DNA of 34,803 bases from Chloroflexota bacterium (GCA_009773005.1 WOUT01000023.1:1-34803), one strand, 5' to 3'; positions 7,962 to 17,034 are shown, numbered from the stretch's first letter. Translations and numbers: made by a program. Notes: a model not told the origin generated them from the sequence alone.

Positions 7962-9497
7962 ATGCCAAGACCATTGGTTGAGTGTATTCCAAATTTTTCA
8001 GATGCCCGCAGACCGGATGTCATTGATAAAATTGTCGATGCTATCCGGTCTGTCCCGGGAGTACATATGCTGGACCGGCATTCGGATCTTGACCACAACC
8101 GTACCGTGATCACAATTGTTGGAGATCCGGTTGCCGTGGAAGAAGCGGCGTTTCTCTCGATCAAAAAAGCGTCAGAATTGATCAATCTTGACGAGCACAC
8201 TGGTGCACATCCTCGCGTTGGTGCAACCGACGTAGTCCCTTTTGTACCGATCTCCGAGATCACAATGCCTGAATGTGTTGAAATGGCTCGCCGACTTGGT
8301 AAGCGGGTAGGAGTGGAACTCTCCATCCCGGTCTATCTTTATGAAGATGCTGCTACAAGGCCAGACCGGCAAAACCTGGAAAACATTCGCAAGGGGCAGT
8401 ATGAAGGACTTAAAACCGATATCCTCTCGAACCCAGACCGTAAACCTGATTTTGGTCCTGAAAAGTTAGGTTCAGCAGGCGCTACTGTGATTGGCGCCAG
8501 AGCTCCCCTGATCGCATTCAATGTGTATTTAACCACAACTGACATCACTATCGCCCAGAAAATCGCGAAGGCAATGCGTAATTCATCTGGTGGATTTCGG
8601 TATGTTAAGGCTATGGGTGTGGTAGTCGACGGCCGTGCTCAGGTTTCGATGAACTTGACCAATTTCAGACAAACACCCGTGGCGCGCATTGTTGAAGCAG
8701 TCAGACGTGAAGCTGAGCGCTACGGTGTAACAATTCAGCATAGCGAATTGGTCGGATTAATTCCGCAGGATGCTATGATTGACGCGGCGGTATGGTATAC
8801 ACAACTGGATGACTTTAAACATGACCAGCTCCTGGAAAACCGGCTTTTTGAGTTGATGCAGACAGCAGCAACAGATAAGAAAGGTCCGAGTTTTCTAGAT
8901 CAATTGGCAAGCGCTGATCCCACACCGGGGGGTGGGTCAGCTGCCGCGTATACAGGAGCCACTGCTGCAGCGTTGGTTGCAATGGTCGGCAGGGTCACTA
9001 GTGGTAAAAAGAAATATGCAGATGTTGAGCCACAAATGGCGCAGATGATACAGCAGGCTGAGAATCTAAGAGCCAGGCTCACCAAAACAGTTGATGAAGA
9101 TGCCCGTTCCTTTGAGGGGTTTATTCAGGCTACTCGCTTGCCAAAAGAAACTCCTGACCAGCAGACGGCGAGAACTGCGGCAATGGAATCTGCTACGAAA
9201 GAGGCTGCGCGCGTTCCACATCAGGCTGCCCAAATGTGTGTTGAAGTACTGGAACTTGCCATTACAGCAGCCACATTAGGAAACACCAATGCGATTTCAG
9301 ACGCTGTTTCCGCAGCCCAGTTGGCAATCGCAGCCTTAAAAAGCGCGTCTGTGAACGTCAGAATTAATGCAAAATCATTGAGTAACCCTGCAGAGTTGCA
9401 AAACCTGGTTGATGACACGCTCAAAATGGCGCAAAAAGCCAAAGTATTGGAAGAAAAAGTCCTACAAGCGCTCTCCGATCGAGCCGGCATCCAATAA
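7962..9497 (+). CDS. ftcD: Bifunctional glutamate formiminotransferase / formimino-THF cyclodeaminase
   Basis: Transfers the formimino group from formiminoglutamate to tetrahydrofolate, then deaminates it to 5,10-methenyl-THF, linking histidine breakdown to the C1-folate pool. It has 511 residues. The formiminotransferase part is about 1-300, with catalytic H83 in GAHPRVG. The cyclodeaminase part is about 310-505, starting [19 protein letters not shown]. The fused order is the same as in animal FTCD; many bacteria have two separate proteins. No hut genes are adjacent, so a histidine-catabolic role cannot be confirmed from context. AAGGAAAAAA precedes the ATG. Confidence 0.95.
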   Translation: MPRPLVECIPNFSDARRPDVIDKIVDAIRSVPGVHMLDRHSDLDHNRTVITIVGDPVAVEEAAFLSIKKASELINLDEHTGAHPRVGATDVVPFVPISEITMPECVEMARRLGKRVGVELSIPVYLYEDAATRPDRQNLENIRKGQYEGLKTDILSNPDRKPDFGPEKLGSAGATVIGARAPLIAFNVYLTTTDITIAQKIAKAMRNSSGGFRYVKAMGVVVDGRAQVSMNLTNFRQTPVARIVEAVRREAERYGVTIQHSELVGLIPQDAMIDAAVWYTQLDDFKHDQLLENRLFELMQTAATDKKGPSFLDQLASADPTPGGGSAAAYTGATAAALVAMVGRVTSGKKKYADVEPQMAQMIQQAENLRARLTKTVDEDARSFEGFIQATRLPKETPDQQTARTAAMESATKEAARVPHQAAQMCVEVLELAITAATLGNTNAISDAVSAAQLAIAALKSASVNVRINAKSLSNPAELQNLVDDTLKMAQKAKVLEEKVLQALSDRAGIQ

Positions 9498-9529
9498 CGA
9501 ATCAGAATAATAAATTGAAGGAGATGAAC

Positions 9530-10084
9530 ATGGGGATCAAGTCAGACCGCTGGATAAGAAAAATGGCTAAAGAACACAATATGATCTCGCCTTTTGAAGA
9601 AAACCAGGTTCGGGATGGGGTTATCTCATATGGCGTCTCTTCCTATGGCTACGATATTCGGGTCGCGGATGAATTCAAAATTTTTACAAATGTTTACAGC
9701 GCAATTGTAGACCCCAAGAAATTCGACCCGCGTTCGATGGTCGACTTTCAGGGCGAGGTTTGCGTCATCCCGCCGAATTCGTTTGCTTTAGCCAGAACAG
9801 TTGAGTATTTTAAAATTCCCCGCAGTATTTTGACCATCTGTGTAGGGAAAAGCACCTATGCCCGCTGTGGAATTATCGTGAACGTTACCCCATTCGAACC
9901 CGAGTGGGAGGGTTTTGTCACACTGGAAATCTCCAATACCACTCCATTGCCTGCCAAGATCTATGCAAATGAGGGCATCTCACAGGTTTTATTCTTTGAA
10001 GGTGATGAAATTTGCGAAACTTCTTACGCTGATCGTAAGGGAAAATATCAAAATCAACAAACGATTTTACTGCCGCGATTATAG
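9530..10084 (+). CDS. dcd: dCTP deaminase
   Basis: Deaminates dCTP, giving dUTP for dTMP synthesis. With this start the protein has 184 residues, beginning [20 protein letters not shown]. The TTG at 9515 is in frame, but AAGGAG (9518-9523) lies downstream of it and is ideally spaced from the ATG at 9530, so 9530 is chosen. Motifs: SSYGYDIR, the active-site GKSTYARCG and the strand [10 protein letters not shown] with the catalytic glutamate. The form with [10 protein letters not shown] is shared by many Gram-positive and archaeal-type enzymes. Whether it is mono- or bifunctional (DCD-DUT) cannot be told from the sequence. Confidence 0.93.
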   Translation: MGIKSDRWIRKMAKEHNMISPFEENQVRDGVISYGVSSYGYDIRVADEFKIFTNVYSAIVDPKKFDPRSMVDFQGEVCVIPPNSFALARTVEYFKIPRSILTICVGKSTYARCGIIVNVTPFEPEWEGFVTLEISNTTPLPAKIYANEGISQVLFFEGDEICETSYADRKGKYQNQQTILLPRL

Positions 10085-10140
10085 TTATCATGTATTCGAA
10101 AATAATTTTTAGTTAATATTTTACCTTCACTGGAGCAATA

Positions 10141-11421
10141 ATGAGGTTTCGTCAGTTTATCGTTATGGGAGTGTCAATTATAGGTTTATTTTTCCTAATG
10201 GGTTGTTCTGTCATTAAGGCATTTTCTCCAATACAAACGCCAACACAGACTTCGGAGCCAACGTCGACTCCGGCGCCAACGCTGACTCCCACGCTAACTC
10301 CCACACCCACAGAAATCCCTTTCTATATAGATGCTACAGTCTGGTCAGGGGATCTTAAAGTTCCGATCCTCATCTATCACCGTTTTGTCCCGGATTCAGT
10401 TGAGAAGTCTACGGCGACAAAAATGAGGTATACCGATTTCTCGAATCAGCTTCGAACGCTTTATAACAACGATTTTAGCCTGATCTCACTGAAAGATTGG
10501 ATTAATGGCACTTTCGTTTTGCCGGCAGGTAAAAAACCGCTGATCATCACTTTGGACGACCTATGGTTCGCTGATCAACTCTATCTTAATGAAGATGGAA
10601 CGCCCTCAACCTATTCAGGCATTGGCATTCTATGGGAGTTTTCAAAGGTTCACCCGGATTTTGGATTCTCGGCGTCGGTATTCTCCAACATGGGAGACAA
10701 GAAAACCGCAGATAAACATGTGGACGATTGGTTCTTCGTCAGTGAGGATGATTCCTGGATAAATAAACTGGCGCTAACGATTGCCTGGGCTATCGAAAAT
10801 GGGGTTGATCCCTACAACCATCTCTTCCTGCACCCGAAATTGGATTTGACCGCCAATACCGACATTATCTACCACATCAAAGAAAACGACCGTGTGATCC
10901 GCTATTACTTATCCCGCATTGGCAGGGAAGATCTCATTCCCCGGTTAGGGAACATTATAGCTTTACCCTACGGTATCTGGCCTGCAACGACGGCAGGCGT
11001 AAACATTATCAAGAACTACAAGGATCCTGAAGGAAAACCGGTTCAGGCGGTAATGGAAGCCTATAACCTCGATGCCGCACAACTTACCTCTTCAGTATTT
11101 ACACCGGGATTTGACCCATACCATATAGCCAGGATCACTGCCTCTGATTACATGATCAAATTCATCATTGAGCATAAGGCTGAAATCCCTTCATCAACAT
11201 CCTGCAAGCTCGGTCCATTGCAAGAGGAACAATCTTCCGACCTTGAAGTGATCCAGCGTTTGATCCAAAATTCTGTCACCAATCAGTCTTGCCCAGAGGG
11301 GGTTTACAACGTAAATGGCGCTGTGTTTGTTGCCAAAGAAGGAACTGTTGCGCTGTTCAAGGAAAAGGATGCTGTCGCGACTTCTGCAACTCCGACCCTG
11401 ACCCCCACGCTAAAACCATGA
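10141..11421 (+). CDS. Lipoprotein with NodB-like (polysaccharide deacetylase) domain
   Basis: Predicted surface lipoprotein of 426 residues. A hydrophobic leader ends in the lipobox FLMGC (acylated C22). A Thr/Pro-rich linker spans about 33-60. Then comes a NodB-like fold with VPILIYHRF (74-82), ITLDDLW (136-142) in place of the usual TFDDG, and HLFLHP (227-232). D139, D140, H227 and H231 could form the metal site of deacetylases, so activity on a polysaccharide is possible. A large insertion separates the motifs, and the C-terminus is again Thr/Pro-rich. The substrate is unknown. TGGAGC precedes the ATG. Confidence 0.75.
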   Translation: MRFRQFIVMGVSIIGLFFLMGCSVIKAFSPIQTPTQTSEPTSTPAPTLTPTLTPTPTEIPFYIDATVWSGDLKVPILIYHRFVPDSVEKSTATKMRYTDFSNQLRTLYNNDFSLISLKDWINGTFVLPAGKKPLIITLDDLWFADQLYLNEDGTPSTYSGIGILWEFSKVHPDFGFSASVFSNMGDKKTADKHVDDWFFVSEDDSWINKLALTIAWAIENGVDPYNHLFLHPKLDLTANTDIIYHIKENDRVIRYYLSRIGREDLIPRLGNIIALPYGIWPATTAGVNIIKNYKDPEGKPVQAVMEAYNLDAAQLTSSVFTPGFDPYHIARITASDYMIKFIIEHKAEIPSSTSCKLGPLQEEQSSDLEVIQRLIQNSVTNQSCPEGVYNVNGAVFVAKEGTVALFKEKDAVATSATPTLTPTLKP

Positions 11422-11480
11422 CCTTCACTCATCCAAAACACTGCCCAGTTTTTCGGTGGTGTTTCTTTTGATTTTCTTTG

Positions 11481-11486
11481 TATAAT
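11481..11486 (+). promoter_or_regulatory. Probable -10 box upstream of the kinase fusion gene
   Basis: A perfect TATAAT lies 31 nt upstream of the ATG at 11517, in a T-rich gap after the lipoprotein gene. No clear -35 box is found at the usual distance. Confidence 0.35.
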
Positions 11487-11516
11487 TCATGATATCAAAT
11501 CCTCTCTAAGGTGATT

Positions 11517-12857
11517 ATGAGCAAAATCCAATTTATAGTCAAACGGTCCGGTGCAGTTGTACCATTTAAACCCGACCGCATCACTAATGCTATCTATAGA
11601 GCTGCGGTTGAAGTTGGCGGCCGTGACCGGGAGCTGGCTCAGAATCTGGCGCAGCAAGTGGTTGCGTTACTCGAGCAAAACCCAGACCCTGACTATCAGC
11701 CGCACATTGAAGAAATTCAGGATTTGGTTGAAAAGGTACTGATTGAGAACGGGCATGCCAGAGTGGCGAAAGCCTATATTCTATATCGGAATGAGCGGAC
11801 GAACCACCGCAAACAGCAAAATGCTCAATCCTCACGGGCTTCCGAGAATATTCCATGGGCAAAGATCTGGCATGTGCTCGACTGGTCTGTTACTCATGGA
11901 TTGCATACTGTTGCCGGATTAAACAAACGCGTCGGAGCGGGAGAATTTTCACAAATCGTAACCGAATCAGAAGCCGCTTATACCGTGGATATCGAAAAAG
12001 CGGTTGAGAGTATCGTTAATCGCAAGGAACAATTAAGAATGGTGCTCATCACAGGTCCATCCTCTTCAGGTAAAACCACAACAACGATCAAAATTAGTGA
12101 AAAATTGAAAGCCCACGGAATAACACTCGCTACTCTGAACGTAGATAATTACTTCCTGAATCTGGAAATGCACCCGAAGGATGAGTTTGGGGATTATGAT
12201 TTTGAAACCCCGCATGCCCTTGACCTGCCCTTGATCAACCAGCAACTTGCCCAATTGTACGAAGGGAAAGAGATCCAGGTTCCTCGTTATGATTTCAAGT
12301 TCGGTCGTCGGACAAATGTTCTTGCACCGATGAAATTGCACAATGATGAATTGATCTTGATTGATTCATTGCACGGATTGTTCCCTGGATTGACCAAAGA
12401 CATCGCAGATGGAACGAAGTTCAAATTGTATCTTGAACCACTATTGCAAATGAAAGGCGAGGATGGCGAGTATATCCACTGGACGGATATTCGCCTGATG
12501 CGGCGGATGCTGCGAGATGCCACGCACCGGGCTTACGATCCGCGCCAAACTCTGGAGCACTGGCATTACGTTCGCGCGAGTGAAATGCGGCATATCATCC
12601 CGAATATCACGACAGCAGACATGCTCATCAATTCAGCCATGCCTTTCGAACTGCCGATCTATGCGCACAGGTTATTAAGCCAATTTGCGGAGTGGCAGGA
12701 CCGTTATAAACGCGACCCTTTAAAAGAAGATGCGTATTTCAGAGCCAATCGTATTGCTGCCCTTCTAAAATCCATTCAGTCGGTAGCAGACGACCGCTTT
12801 ATTCCGTCAGATTCGATGATCCGTGAATTCATTGGTGGTCCAACCACCAAGAATTGA
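11517..12857 (+). CDS. ATP-cone domain fused to uridine kinase/phosphoribulokinase-like P-loop kinase
   Basis: A 446-residue protein joining two usually separate modules. Residues about 3-96 resemble the ATP-cone of ribonucleotide reductases and NrdR (IVKRSGAVVPFKPDRITNAI ... YILYRNER), an allosteric nucleotide-binding domain. From about 170 a P-loop kinase of the uridine kinase/PRK family begins, with GPSSSGKTTTT (180-190), the Asp-containing NVDNYF, and ILIDSLHGL at the Walker B position. Phosphorylation of a nucleoside or sugar phosphate controlled by ATP or dATP is inferred; the substrate is unknown. ATG 11517 is preferred to the GTG at 11511 because AAGG (11508-11511) then serves as ribosome binding site. 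Confidence 0.8.
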   Translation: MSKIQFIVKRSGAVVPFKPDRITNAIYRAAVEVGGRDRELAQNLAQQVVALLEQNPDPDYQPHIEEIQDLVEKVLIENGHARVAKAYILYRNERTNHRKQQNAQSSRASENIPWAKIWHVLDWSVTHGLHTVAGLNKRVGAGEFSQIVTESEAAYTVDIEKAVESIVNRKEQLRMVLITGPSSSGKTTTTIKISEKLKAHGITLATLNVDNYFLNLEMHPKDEFGDYDFETPHALDLPLINQQLAQLYEGKEIQVPRYDFKFGRRTNVLAPMKLHNDELILIDSLHGLFPGLTKDIADGTKFKLYLEPLLQMKGEDGEYIHWTDIRLMRRMLRDATHRAYDPRQTLEHWHYVRASEMRHIIPNITTADMLINSAMPFELPIYAHRLLSQFAEWQDRYKRDPLKEDAYFRANRIAALLKSIQSVADDRFIPSDSMIREFIGGPTTKN

Positions 12858-12867
12858 AGGATGCCTC

Positions 12868-13983
12868 GTGTCAGGAAAAAAAAGGAAAATCACCTTTCGC
12901 AATCCCTTTAAAGACCGTTCGCCAATCCAGCGCCGGCGGGCAGGTGAATATATCTTGATCACCCTGCTAAGTTTTGCCTTTTCAGTATCCGGTACGCGGT
13001 TATTTCTCGAAATCACCGGTTACCCTCAACTTGGAGGAGGTAACCTTCATATAGCTCATGTTTTGTGGGGTGGCTTATTCTTGTTCATCGCGGCTTTACT
13101 GCCAGTGGTCTACGTAAATGAATGGGCATTGTCGCTTTCCGCTCTGATCTCGGGGCTGGGGGTAGGGTTGTTCATTGATGAAGTGGGTAAGTTCATCACC
13201 CGGAATAATGATTATTTTTATCCCACAGCCGCCCCAATCATTTATGTATTTTTCCTGTTGACTGCACTCTTGTTTTCACAAATACGTGTTGAACGCCGAA
13301 AAACGACCCGGTCATTGTTGTATGAGGTACTGGAAAGATTTACAGAAGTCCTTGACCACGACCTGTCCTCTTATGAACGTGAAGAACTAATCCAAAAACT
13401 AGCGGAGATTGAAGACCGCAAAGATAGCCAGGAACTGATTGAATTGGCAAAAGATTTGAAAACCTATTTAACTTCACAACAGAAAAAGAATACCAGTACA
13501 GAGCCAAATTTCTTGGATAAACTCCGCATTTTATTTGCACGCCTGGAACGAAAATGGTTGACAAAACAACAAACAAAGCGCCTCCTGATTTTAGGGTTAT
13601 TCATATGGGGAGTATGGGCGCTGGTTTCACCGATAGTTTATTTTACTTTGACTAAAAACCCGGAACAGATGCAGGTTTTTCTCGATCAACTGATGACCGA
13701 TAATCTGGTTAGAAATGCAAGTGGTTTGAACTGGTTTGAAGCCAGGGTTTTACTGGAGGGTGGGATGGGGGCGTTTTCGATCCTGGCGGGCATTTTGATG
13801 CTGATTAAAGCTGAAAAACCAGCTGTGTTGATCGGGGTGATCAGTCTTTTGGTGACGCTAACCGTGGTAAATCTGTTGATTTTTTATTTTGACCAGTTTT
13901 CTACCATCATCATGGCGTCGGTTCAATTTGTATTACTGGTTTTACTTTTGCGTTATCAACGGCGATTCTTGAAAATAAAATAG
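12868..13983 (+). CDS. Multi-pass membrane protein of unknown function
   Basis: A 371-residue protein I do not recognise. After a basic N-terminus come about four membrane segments (roughly 28-47, 62-83, 87-107, 120-138). A charged, probably cytoplasmic helical region (about 140-240, many Glu/Lys) follows, then about four more segments to the C-terminus, which ends RYQRRFLKIK. The GTG at 12868 is preferred: GAAGGA (12856-12861) lies 6 nt upstream, and longer in-frame starts overlap the kinase gene. It follows the kinase by 10 nt, so the two are probably co-transcribed. It ends at a bidirectional terminator. Confidence 0.75.
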   Translation: MSGKKRKITFRNPFKDRSPIQRRRAGEYILITLLSFAFSVSGTRLFLEITGYPQLGGGNLHIAHVLWGGLFLFIAALLPVVYVNEWALSLSALISGLGVGLFIDEVGKFITRNNDYFYPTAAPIIYVFFLLTALLFSQIRVERRKTTRSLLYEVLERFTEVLDHDLSSYEREELIQKLAEIEDRKDSQELIELAKDLKTYLTSQQKKNTSTEPNFLDKLRILFARLERKWLTKQQTKRLLILGLFIWGVWALVSPIVYFTLTKNPEQMQVFLDQLMTDNLVRNASGLNWFEARVLLEGGMGAFSILAGILMLIKAEKPAVLIGVISLLVTLTVVNLLIFYFDQFSTIIMASVQFVLLVLLLRYQRRFLKIK

Positions 13984-14007
13984 AAAAGGCTGTTTTCACA
14001 GCCTTTT
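13984..14007. terminator. Bidirectional intrinsic terminator between convergent genes
   Basis: AAAAGGCTG (13984-13992) pairs perfectly with CAGCCTTTT (13999-14007) around a 6-nt loop. The stem starts at the stop of the membrane protein gene and ends 10 nt before the stop of the minus-strand DUF5667 gene. Flanking A and T runs provide a U-tract in both directions. Confidence 0.85.
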
Positions 14008-14017
14008 CCGATGATTG

Positions 14018-14947
14018 TCAGGGTTTGCCTTGTCCTGATCCGCTTCCAGCCTTTGGTGTTGGAGATGGACCGTATCCTGATCCATTTTGGACCTGTTGTG
14101 TTGAGGTTCCGCCAGTCCCATTTCCATTTTCAGGTTGATTGCCTGAGTCTTGGGTCGGCGAATTTGATTCTCCACTTGGATTGTTTTCTTGCTGACCATT
14201 CATCTGCCCTGGTGTACTCTCACCCATTATAGGGGTATTATCCCATCCGTTTTGTGCTTCATTGTAAAAGCCGTTGAGATTTCCGATCCCGCTTTCAACC
14301 AATTGAATTCGTTCTTGTAAAAGTGTCCGAGTGCGAAGCAGGATTGGATCCTGTAGGTCATTTCCCATTAACTGTTCCTGGACTTGTAGTTTTTCGCGAA
14401 TCCGCAGCAACGCTTGTTCCAATTCTCCGCTACCCAATTTTGTAGCTTGTTCAATGGCTTGATTGATCTGCATTTGTAAATTGGCAAAGACAGCATCGGG
14501 AGGGATGAGCCCTGCTTCTTGCATTTGCATGATCTCATCAACTCGAACAGCAGCAAAATCTAGTGCAAGATTCATTTTAGCTTCTGCAGTCGATGCCAGA
14601 TCCGTTTGCAGTCCTTCTGTGACCAGTTTTACCGGATAAAGAACCTCGTTTGGCAAGGCATCCTGCGATGCATATACCGTGGCAGTTGAACCGCCAAAAA
14701 CTAAACCAAGAATTACCAAAAGTGTTGCAATCGTTCCCATCTTGAACTCCTTGAAAAATGAAATCTTCCAATTGCTATGACGCTGCAAGGAGTTTTTAGA
14801 TACGGTATTATTTGAAATCGATTTGGCTTCCTTTAAAAAATTTACCCTTCCATCTGCCGCTCTTTCAGGATTGCGCGCAGGGATTTGGGGCAGGTCTTTC
14901 AATCTTTGGTACAGGTTTGGGTCCAGGTCATTTTTTTGTACGGACAT
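14018..14947 (-). CDS. DUF5667-domain membrane protein, probable anti-sigma factor
   Basis: 309 residues: a cytoplasmic N-terminal segment (about 1-70), one membrane helix (about 71-92, starting MGTIATLLVILGLVFGG), then an extracytoplasmic DUF5667-like region starting SQDALPNEVLYPVKLVTEGL with Glu/Gln-rich helices. It ends in a Gly/Ser/Asn/Gln-rich low-complexity tail. The gene overlaps the end of the ECF sigma gene by 20 nt, the typical layout of a sigma/anti-sigma pair, so the N-terminus probably binds the sigma factor. No ZAS (HxxxCxxC) motif is seen. The ATG at 14947 is chosen because GGAG lies 7 nt upstream; the GTG at 14965 lacks this. Confidence 0.75.
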   Translation of the reverse strand: MSVQKNDLDPNLYQRLKDLPQIPARNPERAADGRVNFLKEAKSISNNTVSKNSLQRHSNWKISFFKEFKMGTIATLLVILGLVFGGSTATVYASQDALPNEVLYPVKLVTEGLQTDLASTAEAKMNLALDFAAVRVDEIMQMQEAGLIPPDAVFANLQMQINQAIEQATKLGSGELEQALLRIREKLQVQEQLMGNDLQDPILLRTRTLLQERIQLVESGIGNLNGFYNEAQNGWDNTPIMGESTPGQMNGQQENNPSGESNSPTQDSGNQPENGNGTGGTSTQQVQNGSGYGPSPTPKAGSGSGQGKP

Positions 14948-15488
14948 TTTCTTGCTCCAATTCACTAACTTTTAAACTCATGTTCACTGTTGCTCGATGA
15001 AGTAACGCTTTTACTGATCCGATGTTCTTGCCGATTATTGTTGCGATTTCGTAGTTTTCATAGCCTTCAAGGTACTTTAGAATAATGATTTCTCTTTGAT
15101 CTTTATTTAGTGTGGAAAGGGCTTTGTGTGTGAATTGAACACGAATATTTTGCTCCACTTGATTTTCTAGATCAACCGCATCGCTGCACAAATCATCTCT
15201 TAGCTCAACATTTGCAGGAACTTGACTGCGATACTGGTCTGTGATCCAATTATGCGCTATGCGAAACAAATAAGCTTGAAGATGTTCTTTTGGTCCCTTA
15301 TTATTTTTAAGGGCATTAAGAAACCTGAAAAATGTCTCCGCGACACAGTCTTCTGACAGGCTTTCATCACCCAGAAGCCTCATGGCGTAACGATATATTG
15401 CAGGACTATAGCGATCATAGATTTCGCCTAACGTAGCCTGGTTAAAGTTTTTTGCCTTTTGGATCAACAGGTTTTCAGTGTCAGGCAT
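14928..15488 (-). CDS. ECF-type RNA polymerase sigma factor
   Basis: 186 residues with the two-domain ECF layout. Region 2 is at about 20-88 (LGEIYDRYSPAIYRYAMRLL ... AYLFRIAHNWITDQYR). Region 4 is at about 120-172 (LSTLNKDQREIIILKYLEGY ... IGKNIGSVKALLHRAT), containing the -35-binding helix-turn-helix. Regions 1 and 3 are absent. It probably directs RNA polymerase to an envelope-stress or surface regulon under control of the overlapping DUF5667 gene. It is divergent from the phosphatase gene, with 82 nt between the start codons. A perfect TATAAT lies upstream on the minus strand. Confidence 0.93.
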   Translation of the reverse strand: MPDTENLLIQKAKNFNQATLGEIYDRYSPAIYRYAMRLLGDESLSEDCVAETFFRFLNALKNNKGPKEHLQAYLFRIAHNWITDQYRSQVPANVELRDDLCSDAVDLENQVEQNIRVQFTHKALSTLNKDQREIIILKYLEGYENYEIATIIGKNIGSVKALLHRATVNMSLKVSELEQENVRTKK

Positions 15489-15517
15489 CGCTTTAATTAT
15501 TATGACGGAGTTTCAAC

Positions 15518-15523
15518 ATTATA
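15518..15523 (-). promoter_or_regulatory. Probable -10 box of the sigma factor gene
   Basis: Minus-strand TATAAT lies 29 nt upstream of the sigma ATG. The -35 region is not convincing, which could mean autoregulation by an ECF-type -35 or simply a weak promoter. Confidence 0.4.
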
Positions 15524-15570
15524 GGTACGTTATTGTCTGATAAAATCATGGGTAAATTATAAAGGAAAAT

Positions 15571-16107
15571 ATGACCAACTCTTCGATTGCTTCATTACCA
15601 TTCCCTGAATCTTATTGTGTTGTTCCCGGTTTATTGATAGCAGGGGAGTACCCTGGCGCTTATGAGGAGCTGCAAACACGAAAGCGCCTACAAGCGTTGA
15701 TCAGATTCGGAATTGTAGTTTTTTATGACCTTACTCGTACTGAGGACTACATGGAAAAATATTCCGATATCCTCGCAGAAGAAGCAGCTGGGTATTTGAT
15801 AAACGTGACTTACAAGAATTTCCCTATTTTGGATCGCTCAATCACCACACCAGAGCAAATGACAATAATCCTTGACGAAATTGATGACAACATTACTGCG
15901 AAAAAACCGGTGTATGTACATTGCATCGCCGGTATTGGTCGAACGGGAACGGTGGTGGGCTGTTTTCTGGTGCGGCATGGATTAAGTGGGGATGAAGCGC
16001 TTAAAGAAATTAAACGGCTTCGTAAAGATGTTCCCAGCGGTTGGGCGCGCAGCCCTGAAGCGGATGAGCAGGTCAATTTCATTCAGAATTGGACGAGCGG
16101 TCAGTAG
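15571..16107 (+). CDS. Dual-specificity/tyrosine phosphatase-like protein
   Basis: Cys-based phosphatase of 178 residues. The signature HCIAGIGRTGT gives nucleophile C118 and phosphate-binding R124. D88 in ILDRS is a likely general acid, and SPEADEQ near the C-terminus resembles the SPET-Q element of related phosphatases. There is no signal peptide, so it is cytoplasmic. The substrate could be a phosphoprotein or another phosphate ester. It is divergent from the ECF sigma operon; AAAGGAAA precedes the ATG. No kinase gene is nearby. Confidence 0.88.
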   Translation: MTNSSIASLPFPESYCVVPGLLIAGEYPGAYEELQTRKRLQALIRFGIVVFYDLTRTEDYMEKYSDILAEEAAGYLINVTYKNFPILDRSITTPEQMTIILDEIDDNITAKKPVYVHCIAGIGRTGTVVGCFLVRHGLSGDEALKEIKRLRKDVPSGWARSPEADEQVNFIQNWTSGQ

Positions 16108-16220
16108 AGGTATCTCATTCAAAACGAATTTCTCTGAAACTTTTTGGGGCAAAATATTGATTCTTTGAATTGTTTAGTCGCCTCAAACACAAAGGCAGAA
16201 AAATCCTTTACACGGTTACA

Positions 16221-16249
16221 TTGACCAATACATGCGCTTAGGGTAAAAT
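16221..16249 (+). promoter_or_regulatory. Sigma-70 type promoter of rplI
   Basis: TTGACC (16221-16226), a 17-bp spacer and TAAAAT (16244-16249) form a strong housekeeping promoter in the 198-nt gap before rplI. Predicted transcription starts near 16256, giving a leader of about 50 nt. The same two boxes at the same spacing occur upstream of the tRNA-Glu gene. Confidence 0.8.
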
Positions 16250-16305
16250 CCTAAACCTACACGCGTTGTACCCTTCGCGTGAATCTATTTTAGAAGGGCT
16301 TGAAG

Positions 16306-17007
16306 ATGAAAGTTCTATTGATCAAAGATGTTTATAAGTTAGGACATGCCGGCGATGTAAAGAAAGTAGCCGACGGCTATGGACGCAATTTCCTGTTACC
16401 GCAGGGACTGGCAGTTTTAGCTACCGCTGGCGCATTAAAAACAGTAGAGAAGATCCAGGCAAAAGCTGCGATCACACGTGCGGCACAAAACCAGGAAATG
16501 AGTGGTTTGGCTGAACACTTGGAAGGCGTTGAATTGTCATTTGCAACCAAAGCTGGCGAAACCGGTAAATTGTATGGCTCCATCACCTCTCAAATGATCG
16601 TGGATGCATTAAATCAAAAGCTTGGCACTCAAATTGAGCGTCATCAGATAGAAGCTGAACCCATCCGCAATCTTGGTGAGCATGTTGCAACCGTTCGTTT
16701 GACTATCGACCTGAACCCGAAAATTAAGGTCGTTGTCACCCGAGAAGGCGAATCAAGCGCAAAAGAATCAGCGAAGCCAAAACCAAAAGTAGAAATAACT
16801 GTTGAACCTGCTGCTGAAGAACCTAAAGCAGAAGAACCCAAAGCAGAAGAACCCATTGAACCTGTTGCTGAAGAACCCAAGGCAGAAGAACCCAAGGCAG
16901 AAGAACCCATTGAACCTGTTGCTGAAGAACCCAAGGCAGAAGAACCCGTTGAATCTGCTGCTGAAGAGCCCAAAGCTGAAGTGACTGTTGAAGAAAAAGC
17001 TGAATAG
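16306..17007 (+). CDS. rplI: 50S ribosomal protein L9 with acidic repeat extension
   Basis: Large-subunit protein at the base of the L1 stalk, affecting frame maintenance. Residues 1 to about 147 are a complete L9 (MKVLLIKDVYKLGHAGDVKK, GYGRNFLLPQGLA). A tail of about 85 residues then follows, the last 67 built from Glu/Pro/Ala/Lys repeats: an 18-residue unit (EPVAEEPKAEEPKAEEPI) occurs twice in full and then in shortened forms. The tail is acidic and probably disordered. ATG 16306 is chosen over TTG 16300 because GAAGGG (16293-16298) is then 7 nt upstream. The usual partners rpsF, ssb and rpsR are not adjacent. Confidence 0.93.
   Translation: MKVLLIKDVYKLGHAGDVKKVADGYGRNFLLPQGLAVLATAGALKTVEKIQAKAAITRAAQNQEMSGLAEHLEGVELSFATKAGETGKLYGSITSQMIVDALNQKLGTQIERHQIEAEPIRNLGEHVATVRLTIDLNPKIKVVVTREGESSAKESAKPKPKVEITVEPAAEEPKAEEPKAEEPIEPVAEEPKAEEPKAEEPIEPVAEEPKAEEPVESAAEEPKAEVTVEEKAE
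16805..16965 (+). repeat. 54-bp in-gene tandem repeats in rplI
   Basis: Two full 54-bp units encode the 18-residue acidic repeat, followed by partial units. Each is built of shorter 15-bp units (Pro-Lys-Ala-Glu-Glu). The copies are nearly identical at DNA level, which suggests recent expansion by slippage or unequal recombination. Confidence 0.85.
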
Positions 17008-17034
17008 TCTGAAGTTCGAATTTCGGTAATAATT

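Noticed and set aside
16644-16973. Minus-strand frame rich in Gly-Ser-Ser-Ala repeats
   Set aside because: It is the mirror of the rplI acidic repeat; the periodic codons leave all frames open, and no ribosome binding site or other signal supports it.
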